From Marinobacterium zhoushanense (GTDB taxonomy: Bacteria > Pseudomonadota > Gammaproteobacteria > Pseudomonadales > Balneatricaceae): a stretch of 64,000 nt of DNA. The stretch's first letter is position 1, and every line of letters starts with the position of its first letter. The notes beneath the pieces were generated by a model. The model did not search any database, was not told the DNA's origin, and saw only the letters and a list, made by a program, of their open reading frames with translations. The stretch lies in the NCBI RefSeq assembly GCF_014641945.1, contig NZ_BMIJ01000009.1, positions 124,001 through 188,000 on the forward strand, read 5' to 3'. Shown here in pieces: positions 8,432 through 17,025 of the stretch. The translations under genes and the position numbers were made by a program.

Positions 8432-9901
8432 TCAGAAGGAGGCGACCTGGTTTCTGCCACGAGACTTTGCGCGATACAGATTTTGGTCGGCCCGGTTGAA
8501 CAGCGCGGCGAAGTCATCGCCGGGTTCCGCCTCGGCGACGCCGAAACTGCAGGAGAGTTTGAGCCCTTGCTTAAGCTTGATCTGCAGCACCTCGGCGCGC
8601 AGATGCTCCGCCTTTTGCAAGGCGCCTTGCAAAGAGGTTGCCGGTAGCAGGATAACAAACTCATCGCCGCCGTAACGTCCAAGTGTATCGGTCGCGCGCA
8701 GGCTGCCGCGCACGGTATCGCAAACGGTAATCAGAGCCTTGTCGCCAATTACGTGGCCGAAACGGTCATTGACCGCCTTGAAATCGTCGACATCGAGCAC
8801 GATCAGCGAAAAAGACTGCTTGTCCCGCGCGCAACGCTGTAACTCGATCCTGGACTGGCTGAGTAAAAAGTGACGGGAGGCCGCACCTGTCAGGCCATCC
8901 ACCAGCACCCTTTTTCGTAACTGTTGATTGTCCGCGATCAGTGTCGGCACCGACAGGCCAAAGAAAGCACTGGCGGCAATTACGGTGATGGCGAACTGAT
9001 ACACCATGACGTAGTCCATCAAGCCAAACAGGTTGACACCCAGGGCAATAAGAAAGCTCCCGAGCGCGACACTGATCACGGTCCGGACCGGGCTTTCGGT
9101 ATAGGTAATCCACATCTGCGGAATGATCAGGAAGAAGACCGCGAAGGCGGCTTCCTGGGTGCGGACAGCAGCTGCCAGCGCCAGGGTCGCAAGCAGTAAT
9201 ACCGCGCTTAACGCCAATTTATAGACGAAGCGCTTGGACGCCTGCTCGTGGGCAAAGCTGTGCAGGTTGCCGACCCAGAATTTGGGTGTCGGGTAGACCA
9301 GGGTCAACAGGCTGACAAAGAGTGGACCCATAACGAGTACGCCGGCCATGTCTCCGATCCAGAACGGGAACCAGGTGCTCGCCAGGTCGTCGGCGGGCAT
9401 CATGTCGGTGAGTATCAGGCCTTGGAGGACGGCGAACACCGTCAGTAGTGAGGACAGCGCGGCGACCAGCAGAAAACTGATGATCAGGTGGTAGAGCTGG
9501 AGTTCCCGGTGATTGGCCAGGTAGCGTAATAGACGCGCGCCCAGATAGTAGGGCGTAATATGCGTCACGCCAAACACCAGCCCTGCAACCAGCAGCGGTC
9601 CGGGAGCCAGGTTGAGCTGATACTGATAGTTGGTCCAGATGGTGCTGATGACCGCGCAGAGCATAATGTGGGGGATGACCCGGCTGCCGATCACCAGCAG
9701 TCCGGCAAAGGTCATGCCCGCGGCGGGAAACCAGACGCTGGCGTGACTGGTGTACTCGACCAGCAGCCCCAGCGCCCAGACCGCCAGCCAAGCGCCGACA
9801 AAACCCAGAGACAATAACCAAGCACCGAGATCTAATCGATTCGCAGTCAGTCGCGTGCCCCCGGTATGAGAAGGCGTTGCCGGTTTCATATCATGGCGCA
9901 T
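8432..9901 (-). CDS. membrane diguanylate cyclase, MASE1-GGDEF
   Basis: A 489-residue protein with an N-terminal MASE1-type sensor of about eight hydrophobic helices (roughly residues 25-310, including WFPAAGMTFAGLLV and WFPFWIGDMAGVLVMGPLF). A C-terminal GGDEF domain starts at DGLTGAASRHFL. The active-site motif GGDEF is intact at 411-415. An RATD (RxxD) inhibitory site lies exactly five residues before it, so an active, product-inhibited cyclase making cyclic di-GMP from two GTP is expected at the inner membrane. The signal sensed is unknown. The start is uncertain: a second ATG lies four codons in. It faces the DUF748 gene tail to tail, 36 bases apart. Confidence 0.9.
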   Translation of the reverse strand: MRHDMKPATPSHTGGTRLTANRLDLGAWLLSLGFVGAWLAVWALGLLVEYTSHASVWFPAAGMTFAGLLVIGSRVIPHIMLCAVISTIWTNYQYQLNLAPGPLLVAGLVFGVTHITPYYLGARLLRYLANHRELQLYHLIISFLLVAALSSLLTVFAVLQGLILTDMMPADDLASTWFPFWIGDMAGVLVMGPLFVSLLTLVYPTPKFWVGNLHSFAHEQASKRFVYKLALSAVLLLATLALAAAVRTQEAAFAVFFLIIPQMWITYTESPVRTVISVALGSFLIALGVNLFGLMDYVMVYQFAITVIAASAFFGLSVPTLIADNQQLRKRVLVDGLTGAASRHFLLSQSRIELQRCARDKQSFSLIVLDVDDFKAVNDRFGHVIGDKALITVCDTVRGSLRATDTLGRYGGDEFVILLPATSLQGALQKAEHLRAEVLQIKLKQGLKLSCSFGVAEAEPGDDFAALFNRADQNLYRAKSRGRNQVASF

Positions 9902-10282
9902 GTCGTATCTCGGCTGTCAGCCAGTCGTTCCCTAGAAAAACAGTTCACCGGTGTCACTGCCGCCGATTATGGCAGCTCCGTTTGCCGAGATCATCATTGG
10001 CCAGTTGATGATCTTCCTTGGATATTGCCACAACTCTGTCTTAGTCGGGATGTCGAGCAGATAAAAAATTGCCCGGACTTTCCTGTGTGCTGCCGTTCGT
10101 ATGTTCAGCGGACGGCTTGCAGTCCGTCTGTGGCCTGGCGGATCCAGATCGGTGCTCCAGCGATCGATGTCGTCATCTTCCATGCTCCTTGGCGTGAGCG
10201 GGCGCTGTTCCAGTTGTGATCATACGAGCGCCGCCATACCCTGTCATCCGCTTGGGCAGAAGGGGATTCCCTCGTCGCGCTC
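9902..10282. other. 381-base gap between ybbP and the MASE1-GGDEF gene
   Basis: No confident gene. The minus strand carries one open frame of 83 residues and, within the same stretch, a 22-codon frame with a better-placed ribosome site; both are described separately. No clear terminator or promoter was seen. Confidence 0.4.
9932..10183 (-). CDS. doubtful small ORF, 83 residues
   Basis: The frame opens with MEDDDIDRWSTD and ends with IIGGSDTGELFF. Its third codon positions are clearly less GC-rich than in the neighbouring genes, and its AAGGAG lies only one base from the ATG, which is too close. That AAGGAG is instead 8 bases from another ATG (10174-10176) opening a 22-residue peptide that ends at 10108. 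The frame sits 30 bases before the GGDEF gene on the same strand, so a short leader gene is conceivable. No family is recognised. Confidence 0.25.
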   Translation of the reverse strand: MEDDDIDRWSTDLDPPGHRRTASRPLNIRTAAHRKVRAIFYLLDIPTKTELWQYPRKIINWPMMISANGAAIIGGSDTGELFF

Positions 10283-12766
10283 CTAGCTCTGTGATCTGAG
10301 TAGCCGGTAGCACTGATCCAGCTGCAACGGGCGACGGATCAGAAAGCCGGTCAGGACGAAGAATGCCGAGGAGAGTGCCGGCAGCGTGACCCAAAGCCAG
10401 GGATGAAGTTTGGGGTCGACGTCCAATAACGCCAAGTGCAACCCGGCCAGGGTCAGTTCCGCACTCAACCCGGCCAGCAGGCCACAGACCAACCCCAACA
10501 GCAGGAACTCGAGCAGGTCCAGCCGGCGGGTCTGCTCGCCACTGGCGCCCAGCGTCTGCATCAAAGCGGCTTCGAAACGGCGCTGCTCCAGGGCCTGCAG
10601 CAGTGTCACCGCCATCAGGATCAGCCCACAGACCAGCGTCAGCCCCAGTACCATGGCCGAGCTGTCGCCAAGTCGTTTCAGCCAGGTGGCGAGCTGGCTC
10701 AGCAGTTGGTCGATATCGACCAGGGTCAGCGACGGGAACTGCTGCAGCATCTCCGTGGCCAAGCGCTTGCGCTCGCCCTCAAGGCGGAAGCTGGTGATCC
10801 AGGTTGAAGGGTAGGACTCCAGCGCCCCGGGGCTGAAAATGACATAGAAGTTGGGCCTGAAGGAGGTCCACTCGACGCCGCGGATACTGGTGATCTCGGC
10901 GTCCACCTGCTGGCCACCGATATCGAAACCGAGGCGGTCACCCAGTTTCAGCCCGAGGTCCTCCATCATGTCCTGTTCCACCGAGATCTGCGGCTGCTCC
11001 GGGGTGCTACTCCACCAGCTACCGTTCAACAGTTCATTGTGCTCTGGCTTGTTGAGTGCCCAGCTCAGGTTCAATTCGCGGCGTAGCGTGTTGTCACCGA
11101 GCTGATCCGGTGTCAGCTGTGGACGGATCGGCTTGCCGTTCAGCTGATTGAGTCGACCGCGGATCATCGGGTAGAGCGCACTGTCGATGGCGTTCGCCTG
11201 CATAAAACTGTCCAGGTCTGACCTCTGCCAGGGCTGAATGTTGATTACGAAGTAGTTGGGTGTGTCGGTCGGAAACTTCGCACGCCACTCGCTCAGCAGG
11301 TCGGCGCGGCTGATCCAGACCACCGCGAGCAGGGTTAGCAGCAACACGATTACCGCCGACTGCAAGCGGTGCCACCGACGTTGTTGGCGCAGTCTCAGCC
11401 GCAGCAGACGGCCCAGTAACAGGCGGCGGGCCAGAGGTTCCGCTACCCGGGTCAGTATCGCCTGAGCGATATAGCCGAACAGCACACCGCCCACCAGCAG
11501 CAGCGCCAGCAGGATCAGTGCCGCAATCGGTGCCCGCAGGAACAGCAGCAGTGTAAGCGCCAGCAGCAGTACGCAACTGATCTGCAGTAGCCGGGCACGC
11601 CGATCCTGGGGCGGGGTGTCGCCGCGCAGCAGGTGGGCCACGGGCACCCGCGACAGCGAGAGTATCGGTGGCAGTCCGAGCAGGATCAGCATCACCAGGC
11701 CCAGCGCGGGGCCGCTGAGCCAGGCGAGCGGCGTTGCATCGGGCAGCTGCTGCGGCAGTAGCGTACTCAACCAGCCCTGCACCAGCGAGTCGAGGCTGGC
11801 GGCGCTGGCCAGGCCGAGCAACGCGAGTGCGCCCCAGGCGATCAGCAACTGGTACAGGTAGATGCGCAACAGCTGCTCAGAGTTGAGTCCCAGGTTGAGC
11901 AGCAGGGCACTGCGTGTGTACTGCTTCTGGCTGAACCGGCGCAGACTGAGCAGGATAGTCAGCGCCGATAGCAACAGCGCAGTCAGTGCGGCAAGCTTGA
12001 GATAGGCCAACGCGTTGCCCAGGGTGTTGCCGGTGAGCGGCTGATCCAGGCGCAGCGACAGCAGGCGCTCATAGTCGGCCAGGGTCGGATCCAACTCTGC
12101 TTCCAGTGCGGCGATCTGTTCTGGTGAGCCGGCCATTAGCAGGCGGAAGTTGGCGCGGCTGCCGGGTGCCAGTACGCCGCTGGCGTCCAGGTCGCTGCGG
12201 TTGATCAGCAACTGGGGGCTGAAACTGCGGAATCCGCTGCCCCGGTCCGGTGAGCTGATCAGTTCAGCGCTGATCCTGAATTGGCTGTAGCCCAGCTGCA
12301 GCAGATCGCCTATCTCCAGCTCCAGTTGTTCCAGTATCCGTGCCTCTACCCAGGCCTCACCCTTGTCGGGCAGTGCCTGATTTTGCACGGGTTGCGTGAC
12401 GATCTCGCCGCGCAGCGGGTAGGGCGTATCGGCGGCACGCACCGACACCAGCATAGGCGGGGTTTCGGTCGATGCCGGATCGGAAATCATGCTCGGGAAC
12501 TGCACCACCCGGGTCGTCTGCACATCCTGCGTGGCGATACTGGCGAGCCGGTCATTGTCCAGTGGACGGCTGCTGCTCAACACCAGGTCGGCGCCGAGCA
12601 GATTGGCGCTCTCGCGCAGCAGTCCCCGCTCAAGGCGATCGCCGAGCAGGGTCAGCAGTGTGGTCAGGGTGATCGCGATCCAAGTGGCCAGCAGCAGCGC
12701 CCGCCACTCGGTGGTACGCAACTGGCTGCGTAACTGGCGTAGGGCGAGGCGAGGTAATAGCGACAT
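10283..12766 (-). CDS. ybbP: ABC exporter permease, YbbP-like (FtsX fold)
   Basis: An 827-residue inner-membrane permease of the FtsX/MacB superfamily. A first helix near residues 25-45 is followed by a large periplasmic domain, a central block of helices (about 255-480), a second periplasmic domain, and a final set of helices (roughly 700-820). This duplicated layout is that of YbbP. It partners YbbA, encoded two bases upstream; the ribosome site GGAGGTATAAGG overlaps the ybbA end. YbbAP is thought to extract hydrophobic molecules from the membrane in association with TesA, whose gene is divergent here as in E. coli. The exact substrate is unsettled. Confidence 0.92.
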   Translation of the reverse strand: MSLLPRLALRQLRSQLRTTEWRALLLATWIAITLTTLLTLLGDRLERGLLRESANLLGADLVLSSSRPLDNDRLASIATQDVQTTRVVQFPSMISDPASTETPPMLVSVRAADTPYPLRGEIVTQPVQNQALPDKGEAWVEARILEQLELEIGDLLQLGYSQFRISAELISSPDRGSGFRSFSPQLLINRSDLDASGVLAPGSRANFRLLMAGSPEQIAALEAELDPTLADYERLLSLRLDQPLTGNTLGNALAYLKLAALTALLLSALTILLSLRRFSQKQYTRSALLLNLGLNSEQLLRIYLYQLLIAWGALALLGLASAASLDSLVQGWLSTLLPQQLPDATPLAWLSGPALGLVMLILLGLPPILSLSRVPVAHLLRGDTPPQDRRARLLQISCVLLLALTLLLFLRAPIAALILLALLLVGGVLFGYIAQAILTRVAEPLARRLLLGRLLRLRLRQQRRWHRLQSAVIVLLLTLLAVVWISRADLLSEWRAKFPTDTPNYFVINIQPWQRSDLDSFMQANAIDSALYPMIRGRLNQLNGKPIRPQLTPDQLGDNTLRRELNLSWALNKPEHNELLNGSWWSSTPEQPQISVEQDMMEDLGLKLGDRLGFDIGGQQVDAEITSIRGVEWTSFRPNFYVIFSPGALESYPSTWITSFRLEGERKRLATEMLQQFPSLTLVDIDQLLSQLATWLKRLGDSSAMVLGLTLVCGLILMAVTLLQALEQRRFEAALMQTLGASGEQTRRLDLLEFLLLGLVCGLLAGLSAELTLAGLHLALLDVDPKLHPWLWVTLPALSSAFFVLTGFLIRRPLQLDQCYRLLRSQS

Positions 12767-12768
12767 CC

Positions 12769-13458
12769 TTATACCTCCGTCAGGGCGCCGTTGTGCAGAC
12801 GCAGGCGCCGTTGGCAGCGCATGGCCAGTTCCGAATCGTGCGTGATCAGGATCAGCGTCGTGCCCTGTTGGGCGTTGAGTCGAAACAGCTGGTCGATAAT
12901 GGTGCGACCGGTCTCTTCATCCAGGTTGCCGGTGGGCTCGTCGGCGAACAGCAGGCTGGGGCGGGTGGCAAAGGCGCGGGCGATGGCAACGCGCTGCTGT
13001 TCGCCGCCCGACAGCTGTGATGGGTAGTGGTCCGTGCGCTCGCCAAGACCCACTTCGTCCAGCCATTGCCGGGCATCGTGTTTCGGATTCTCGGCCCCGC
13101 GTATCTCCAGCGGAAGGCGAACGTTGTCCAGAGCGGTTAGCTCAGGCAGCAGGTGGAAGGACTGAAAGATGAAACTGATCTTGCGGGCACGCAAGTCGGC
13201 GCGTTGCCGGTCATCCAGGGTTTCGATCCGATGGCCATCTATGCTGACGCTGCCGCTGCTCGGCGTATCGAGACCGGCGAGCAAACTGAGCAGGGTGGAT
13301 TTTCCGGCCCCGGAGCGGCCGATAACGGCCAGGCTTTCGCCGCGGGTGACTACCAGGTCGATCCCGGTAAACAGATCCACGCGACCCGCTTCGGTGTCGA
13401 AATGCTTACTGAGCGCCTGCGCTTCGATCATTGTCGGACTGAGGGTAGACTGATCCAT
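12769..13458 (-). CDS. ybbA: ABC exporter ATPase YbbA
   Basis: A 229-residue ATP-binding subunit. Walker A GRSGAGKST is at 47-55, the signature LSGGEQQR at 149-156, Walker B SLLFADE near 168-174, and the switch histidine lies in ITHD. All are intact. It belongs to the LolD/MacB-type ATPase group and drives the YbbP permease encoded directly downstream. AAGGAG lies 4 bases from the ATG. It is divergent from tesA with a 135-base gap, so the two transcripts may share control elements. Confidence 0.94.
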   Translation of the reverse strand: MDQSTLSPTMIEAQALSKHFDTEAGRVDLFTGIDLVVTRGESLAVIGRSGAGKSTLLSLLAGLDTPSSGSVSIDGHRIETLDDRQRADLRARKISFIFQSFHLLPELTALDNVRLPLEIRGAENPKHDARQWLDEVGLGERTDHYPSQLSGGEQQRVAIARAFATRPSLLFADEPTGNLDEETGRTIIDQLFRLNAQQGTTLILITHDSELAMRCQRRLRLHNGALTEV

Positions 13459-13539
13459 ATCGCTCCTTACTGGCCTATTAGCGGTTCTACGCGAAACTCT
13501 ATCGTTCGGATCACCACCTTTGGTAGGAACGTAGAGGCG

Positions 13540-13568
13540 TTGAAAGGTTCTAACCGATGCAATATCTA
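13540..13568 (+). promoter_or_regulatory. promoter of tesA
   Basis: TTGAAA (13540-13545) and TATCTA (13563-13568) are separated by exactly 17 bases, 25 bases before the tesA ATG. Confidence 0.55.
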
Positions 13569-13593
13569 ATTTAGCAATAACAGGACACCGACG

Positions 13594-14217
13594 ATGCGAA
13601 TAGTGATCTTTATGCTGGTGCTGCTATCGAGCCCCGTATCTGCCGGTTCCGTGCTGGTGCTCGGCGATAGCCTGTCGGCGGCCTACGGCATTCCGCTCGA
13701 GCAGGGCTGGGTAAGCCTGTTGCGTCAGCGCGTGGAGCAGGCGCGTCTGGATCTTGACGTGGTGAATGCCAGTGTCAGCGGCGAAACCACCAGCGGCGGC
13801 CTGTCCCGCCTGCCGGGGCTGCTGGCTGCGCATCAGCCGGCGATCGTCATGATTGAGCTGGGGGCCAATGACGGACTGCGCGGTACGCCGCTGGATATCG
13901 TGCGGCGCAATCTGCAACAGATGGTGGATCAGGCGCAGCAGGCAGGTGCCCGAGTGCTACTGATCGGTAACCGTCTGCCGCCAAACTACGGGCCCCAATA
14001 CACTCAGGCGTTTTTCGAACTGTTTGCCGAGGTGGCAAGAGAGAAGCAGGTTACGCTGGTGCCCTTTCTGCTCGCGGGTGTCGCCGAGGATTGGGACCTG
14101 ATGCAGGATGACGGTTACCATCCCAGGGCCGAAGCCCAACCGCGATTGCTGGATACGGTCTGGTCCGGCCTGCAGCCGCTGCTGGAGCAGCAGATGGAAA
14201 CGGAAAAGGCGCCCTGA
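13594..14217 (+). CDS. tesA: periplasmic thioesterase/lysophospholipase/arylesterase TesA
   Basis: A 207-residue SGNH hydrolase. A short signal peptide (MRIVIFMLVLLSSPVSA) precedes the GDSL block with nucleophile Ser26. The glycine and asparagine oxyanion residues follow (Asn92 in GAND), and the Asp173/His176 pair lies in DGYHP, so the catalytic set is complete. TesA hydrolyses long-chain acyl thioesters and lysophospholipids in the periplasm. Its divergence from ybbA-ybbP is the classical arrangement. Its stop codon lies inside the loop of the terminator that it shares with sodB. Confidence 0.94.
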   Translation: MRIVIFMLVLLSSPVSAGSVLVLGDSLSAAYGIPLEQGWVSLLRQRVEQARLDLDVVNASVSGETTSGGLSRLPGLLAAHQPAIVMIELGANDGLRGTPLDIVRRNLQQMVDQAQQAGARVLLIGNRLPPNYGPQYTQAFFELFAEVAREKQVTLVPFLLAGVAEDWDLMQDDGYHPRAEAQPRLLDTVWSGLQPLLEQQMETEKAP

Positions 14218-14227
14218 GGCGCCTTTT
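14204..14227. terminator. bidirectional terminator between tesA and sodB
   Basis: AAAAGGCGCC (14204-14213) pairs perfectly with GGCGCCTTTT (14218-14227) around a CTGA loop. A-tract and T-tract on both sides make it work in both directions. The tesA stop codon TGA (14215-14217) is in the loop. Confidence 0.85.
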
Positions 14228-14245
14228 CAATCGTCAAACCTGAAC

Positions 14246-14827
14246 TTACGCGAAGTTCTGGTTCACGAAATCCCAGTTCACCAGGGCCCAGAAGCCTTTC
14301 AGGTAGTCCGGACGCACGTTGCGGTAGTCGATGTAGTAGGCGTGTTCCCACAGGTCCACGGTCAGCAGCGCAGTCTGGCCGCTGGTCATCGGAGTGCCGG
14401 CGTTGCTGGTGTTGACGATCTCGATGGAGCCGTCAGCATTCTTGACCAGCCAGGTCCAGCAGGAGGCGAAGTTGTTCACCGCCTTGTCGTTGAACTCCTC
14501 CTGGAACTTCTCGAAAGAGCCCCACTTGGCGTTGATCGCATCGGCGATGGCACCGGTCGGCGCGCCGCCGGCGTTCGGTGCCAGGCAGTTGAAGTAGAAA
14601 GTGTGGTTCCAGATCTGGGCTGCGTTGTTGAACACGGGGCCGGCCGGAGCGGTCTTGATGATCTCTTCCAGAGACTTGCCTTCGAACTCAGTGCCCGGAA
14701 CCATGCCGTTCAGCTTCACAACGTAGGTGTTGTGGTGCTTGCCGTGGTGGAATTCCAGGGTTTCGGTGGAGATGTGCGGCTCCAGAGCATCCTTTGCGTA
14801 AGGCAGTGCTGGCAGTTCAAAGCTCAT
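14246..14827 (-). CDS. sodB: iron superoxide dismutase
   Basis: A 193-residue Fe-type superoxide dismutase that converts superoxide to oxygen and hydrogen peroxide in the cytoplasm. Metal ligands are visible: His27 in FHHGKHH, the histidine in QIWNHTFYF, and the aspartate and histidine in DLWEHAYYIDY. The NCLAPNAGGAPTG stretch favours the iron over the manganese type. The ribosome site AAGGTGAAA is good. The leader is about 100 bases if the -10 at 14938-14943 is right, long enough for small-RNA control as known for sodB elsewhere; no such RNA site was identified. Confidence 0.96.
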   Translation of the reverse strand: MSFELPALPYAKDALEPHISTETLEFHHGKHHNTYVVKLNGMVPGTEFEGKSLEEIIKTAPAGPVFNNAAQIWNHTFYFNCLAPNAGGAPTGAIADAINAKWGSFEKFQEEFNDKAVNNFASCWTWLVKNADGSIEIVNTSNAGTPMTSGQTALLTVDLWEHAYYIDYRNVRPDYLKGFWALVNWDFVNQNFA

Positions 14828-14937
14828 AGTATTTCACCTTATATGTTTGACAGGTTTCGAAAGCCGTAGGACTTCTGTGCCTGGGCTTTCAAGCATAAAA
14901 CCGGGTTTGTTCTTCGCTCACCCTCGGCGGTTCGCAG

Positions 14938-14943
14938 ATCATA
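14938..14943 (-). promoter_or_regulatory. possible -10 of sodB
   Basis: Read on the minus strand this is TATGAT, preceded by a dyad ACCC-ATAAA-GGGT that could be an operator. The -35 is poor. Confidence is limited. Confidence 0.35.
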
Positions 14944-15077
14944 GCACCCTTTATGGGTCAGAATCATGGCACAGACTGTAGTGTTATTACCGTCTCGTCT
15001 GCTACTAAAGTTAGCTGAAACACCGCCTGAGTCTACATAGAATGGGGACCTCGATAACAATTACAAGGTTCCAACCT

Positions 15078-15362
15078 ATGGGTAAGGTGTTTCTGTGGAT
15101 GGGTGCGGTGTTGCTGGCCATCTATCTGGTTAAATCCCAGTTCTTGACCTCCAAGACCTGGACCCCGTTCCGTGACGGCTGCGTGGCCTCCGGCAATGCC
15201 AGCGAGGCGCAGTGCAGCTGTCTGTCCGATTACGTCCACGAACGCTTCAGCGATCAGGAGGTACAGCGGATCATGGATACACAAATCACCGACCCGGTCT
15301 TCGCCGACAAGGTTAATCGGACCGTGATGGCGGGCACTCTGGCGTGCCGTAATCCCGATTAG
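15078..15362 (+). CDS. small membrane-anchored protein with conserved-looking cysteines, unknown function
   Basis: 94 residues starting MGKVFLWMG; AAGG lies about 9 bases upstream, so this start is preferred over an in-frame one at 15042. An N-terminal hydrophobic helix (about 3-20) is followed by a polar domain with cysteines in C-x11-C-x-C spacing (DGCVASG...EAQCSCLSDY) and one near the C-terminus (LACRNPD). If exported, these could form disulfides or bind a metal. Its stop TAG overlaps the nudE stop on the other strand by four bases. I do not recognise the family. Confidence 0.7.
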   Translation: MGKVFLWMGAVLLAIYLVKSQFLTSKTWTPFRDGCVASGNASEAQCSCLSDYVHERFSDQEVQRIMDTQITDPVFADKVNRTVMAGTLACRNPD

Positions 15363-15922
15363 GCGTCTGCCGTTTCTGACTCCTGGCTGAGCCAGTGGCG
15401 CGCCAGATAGAGGGCCGCGATCGCCCTGCCCTCGGAGAAGTCATCGCGCACGATCAGCTCTTCAATGTTGTCGAACGGCCAGGGCACCCGTTCCAGTGGT
15501 TCCGGCTCGTCGCCTTCGAGCTTGCTCGGGTAAAGGTCACGGGCCAGGATCACATTCATGCTGTGTCCCATGTAGTTGGGCGCGGACGACAGATTCTTCA
15601 GCAGGACCATTTGACGTGCACCGAACCCGACCTCCTCCTGGAGTTCGCGATTGGCAGCTTCCAGCGGCGTCTCGCCGGCGTCGATCAGCCCCTTGGGCAG
15701 GGTGAGTACATAGTCGTGCAGTCCGGCGGCGTATTCGCGGATAAGTTGGATGTTGTTGTCCGCATCGAGCGCCACCACCATCACCGCACCGTGACCACGC
15801 AGGGCCAATCGCTCGAACCGCCGCTCGACGCCGTTGCTGAACCTCAGGTCCAGTGCTTCGACCTGGAACAGCCTGCTCTCCGAGACCGGAGTGACCTTCA
15901 AAATTTCGGGCTTTGTCGGCAT
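15359..15922 (-). CDS. nudE: ADP compounds hydrolase NudE
   Basis: A 187-residue Nudix hydrolase acting on ADP-ribose, Ap3A, NADH and related ADP compounds. The Nudix box is GLIDAGETPLEAANRELQEEVGF, with the REL..EE metal-binding core intact. Flanking sequences such as ALDLRFSNGV and SLEGDEPEPL-like (KLEGDEPEPLERVPWP) match NudE specifically. The start at 15922 (MPTKPEIL) is chosen because the longer frame to 16009 would overlap yrfG. It is divergent from yrfG by only 46 bases. Confidence 0.93.
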   Translation of the reverse strand: MPTKPEILKVTPVSESRLFQVEALDLRFSNGVERRFERLALRGHGAVMVVALDADNNIQLIREYAAGLHDYVLTLPKGLIDAGETPLEAANRELQEEVGFGARQMVLLKNLSSAPNYMGHSMNVILARDLYPSKLEGDEPEPLERVPWPFDNIEELIVRDDFSEGRAIAALYLARHWLSQESETADA

Positions 15923-15968
15923 ACTCGTATTCCGTTGATCTCTATCCACATCTGAGTGTTCCCTGATT

Positions 15969-16628
15969 ATGCTGGATTGGCAAGCTGTGGATACCGTTCT
16001 GCTCGACATGGACGGTACTCTGCTCGACCTGCACTTCGACTCCCACTTCTGGCTCGAGTTTCTGCCCCAACGCTATGCCGAACGTCACGGCCTGGACCCT
16101 GAGCGGTCGCGGGGCCCGCTGATCGAGCGAATCATGACCGAACGTGGCTCATTGAACTGGTACTGTCTCGATTACTGGAGTCGCGAACTCGATCTTCCCG
16201 TGGCCGAACTGAAGCGGGAGGTGGCGGATCGTATCGGTTATCGTCCGGGTGTCGAGGAGTTTCTGGCAGCACTGCGCTTCAGTGGTCGGCGGACGCTGAT
16301 CGTGACCAACGCACATCGCGATAGCCTGAGCCTGAAGGTGGAGCGCACCGGTATCGATCAACTGGTGGATCTGGTGATCTGCTCGCACGACTTCGGCCTG
16401 CCCAAGGAGGATGTCCGGTTCTGGACTATGCTGCAGGAGGTAGAGCCGTTCGATGTGCAACGTACACTGCTGGTTGATGACAGTCTGCCGGTGCTGGAGT
16501 CGGCCAGGCGGTTTGGTATCGCGCATCTGCTCTGTATCGCGCAACCGGATAGTCAGCAGCCGGCGAGAGAGATAACCGAATTCAACGCTGTAACCGATTT
16601 TGCCGAGGTAATGCCGCCGAATGAGTAA
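15969..16628 (+). CDS. yrfG: HAD-family GMP/IMP nucleotidase YrfG
   Basis: A 219-residue haloacid dehalogenase-type phosphatase. Motif I DMDGTLLDL carries the nucleophilic aspartate, motif II is in LIVTNAH, the conserved lysine is in GLPKEDVRF, and motif III is LLVDDSLPVL. The E. coli homologue dephosphorylates GMP and IMP. The last bases overlap the hslR start (ATGAGTAA), indicating coupled translation. This yrfG-hslR pair followed by hslO nearby is the usual gammaproteobacterial order. Confidence 0.93.
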   Translation: MLDWQAVDTVLLDMDGTLLDLHFDSHFWLEFLPQRYAERHGLDPERSRGPLIERIMTERGSLNWYCLDYWSRELDLPVAELKREVADRIGYRPGVEEFLAALRFSGRRTLIVTNAHRDSLSLKVERTGIDQLVDLVICSHDFGLPKEDVRFWTMLQEVEPFDVQRTLLVDDSLPVLESARRFGIAHLLCIAQPDSQQPAREITEFNAVTDFAEVMPPNE

Positions 16629-17025
16629 GCACGCGGATAAGCACGAGGAGCATGACCATAAGATACGTCTCGATAAATGGCTTTGGGCTGCGCGTTTCTA
16701 CAAGACCCGGGCGATCGCCAAGGCGATGATTGAGGGCGGTAAGGTGCACTACGATGGCCAGCGCACCAAATGCAGCAAGGTTGTCGAGATCGGCGCCAAA
16801 CTGCAGATCCGCCAGGGCAACGAAGAGAAAATCGTGGAAGTGATCGCGCTATCCGATCAACGGCGCGGCGCGCCGGAGGCGCAGCAGCTCTACCGTGAGA
16901 CCGAGGAGAGCATCCGCGCCCGGGAACAGTGGGCCGCCGAGCGCAAACAGCTGGGCAGCGGCCCCGATCATCGGCCGGACAAGAAGAGCCGGCGTGAGAT
17001 ACTGCGCATCAAAGGGCATTTCTAG
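16621..17025 (+). CDS. hslR: ribosome-associated heat-shock protein Hsp15
   Basis: A 134-residue S4-domain RNA-binding protein (S4 fold roughly residues 14-60: IRLDKWLWAARFYKTRAIA...). Hsp15 binds free 50S subunits carrying a nascent chain and helps recycle stalled ribosomes after heat shock. The C-terminal third is highly basic. It overlaps yrfG by 8 bases. Its TAG stop directly abuts the stop of the PAP2 gene on the other strand, with no space for a terminator between them. Confidence 0.94.
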   Translation: MSKHADKHEEHDHKIRLDKWLWAARFYKTRAIAKAMIEGGKVHYDGQRTKCSKVVEIGAKLQIRQGNEEKIVEVIALSDQRRGAPEAQQLYRETEESIRAREQWAAERKQLGSGPDHRPDKKSRREILRIKGHF

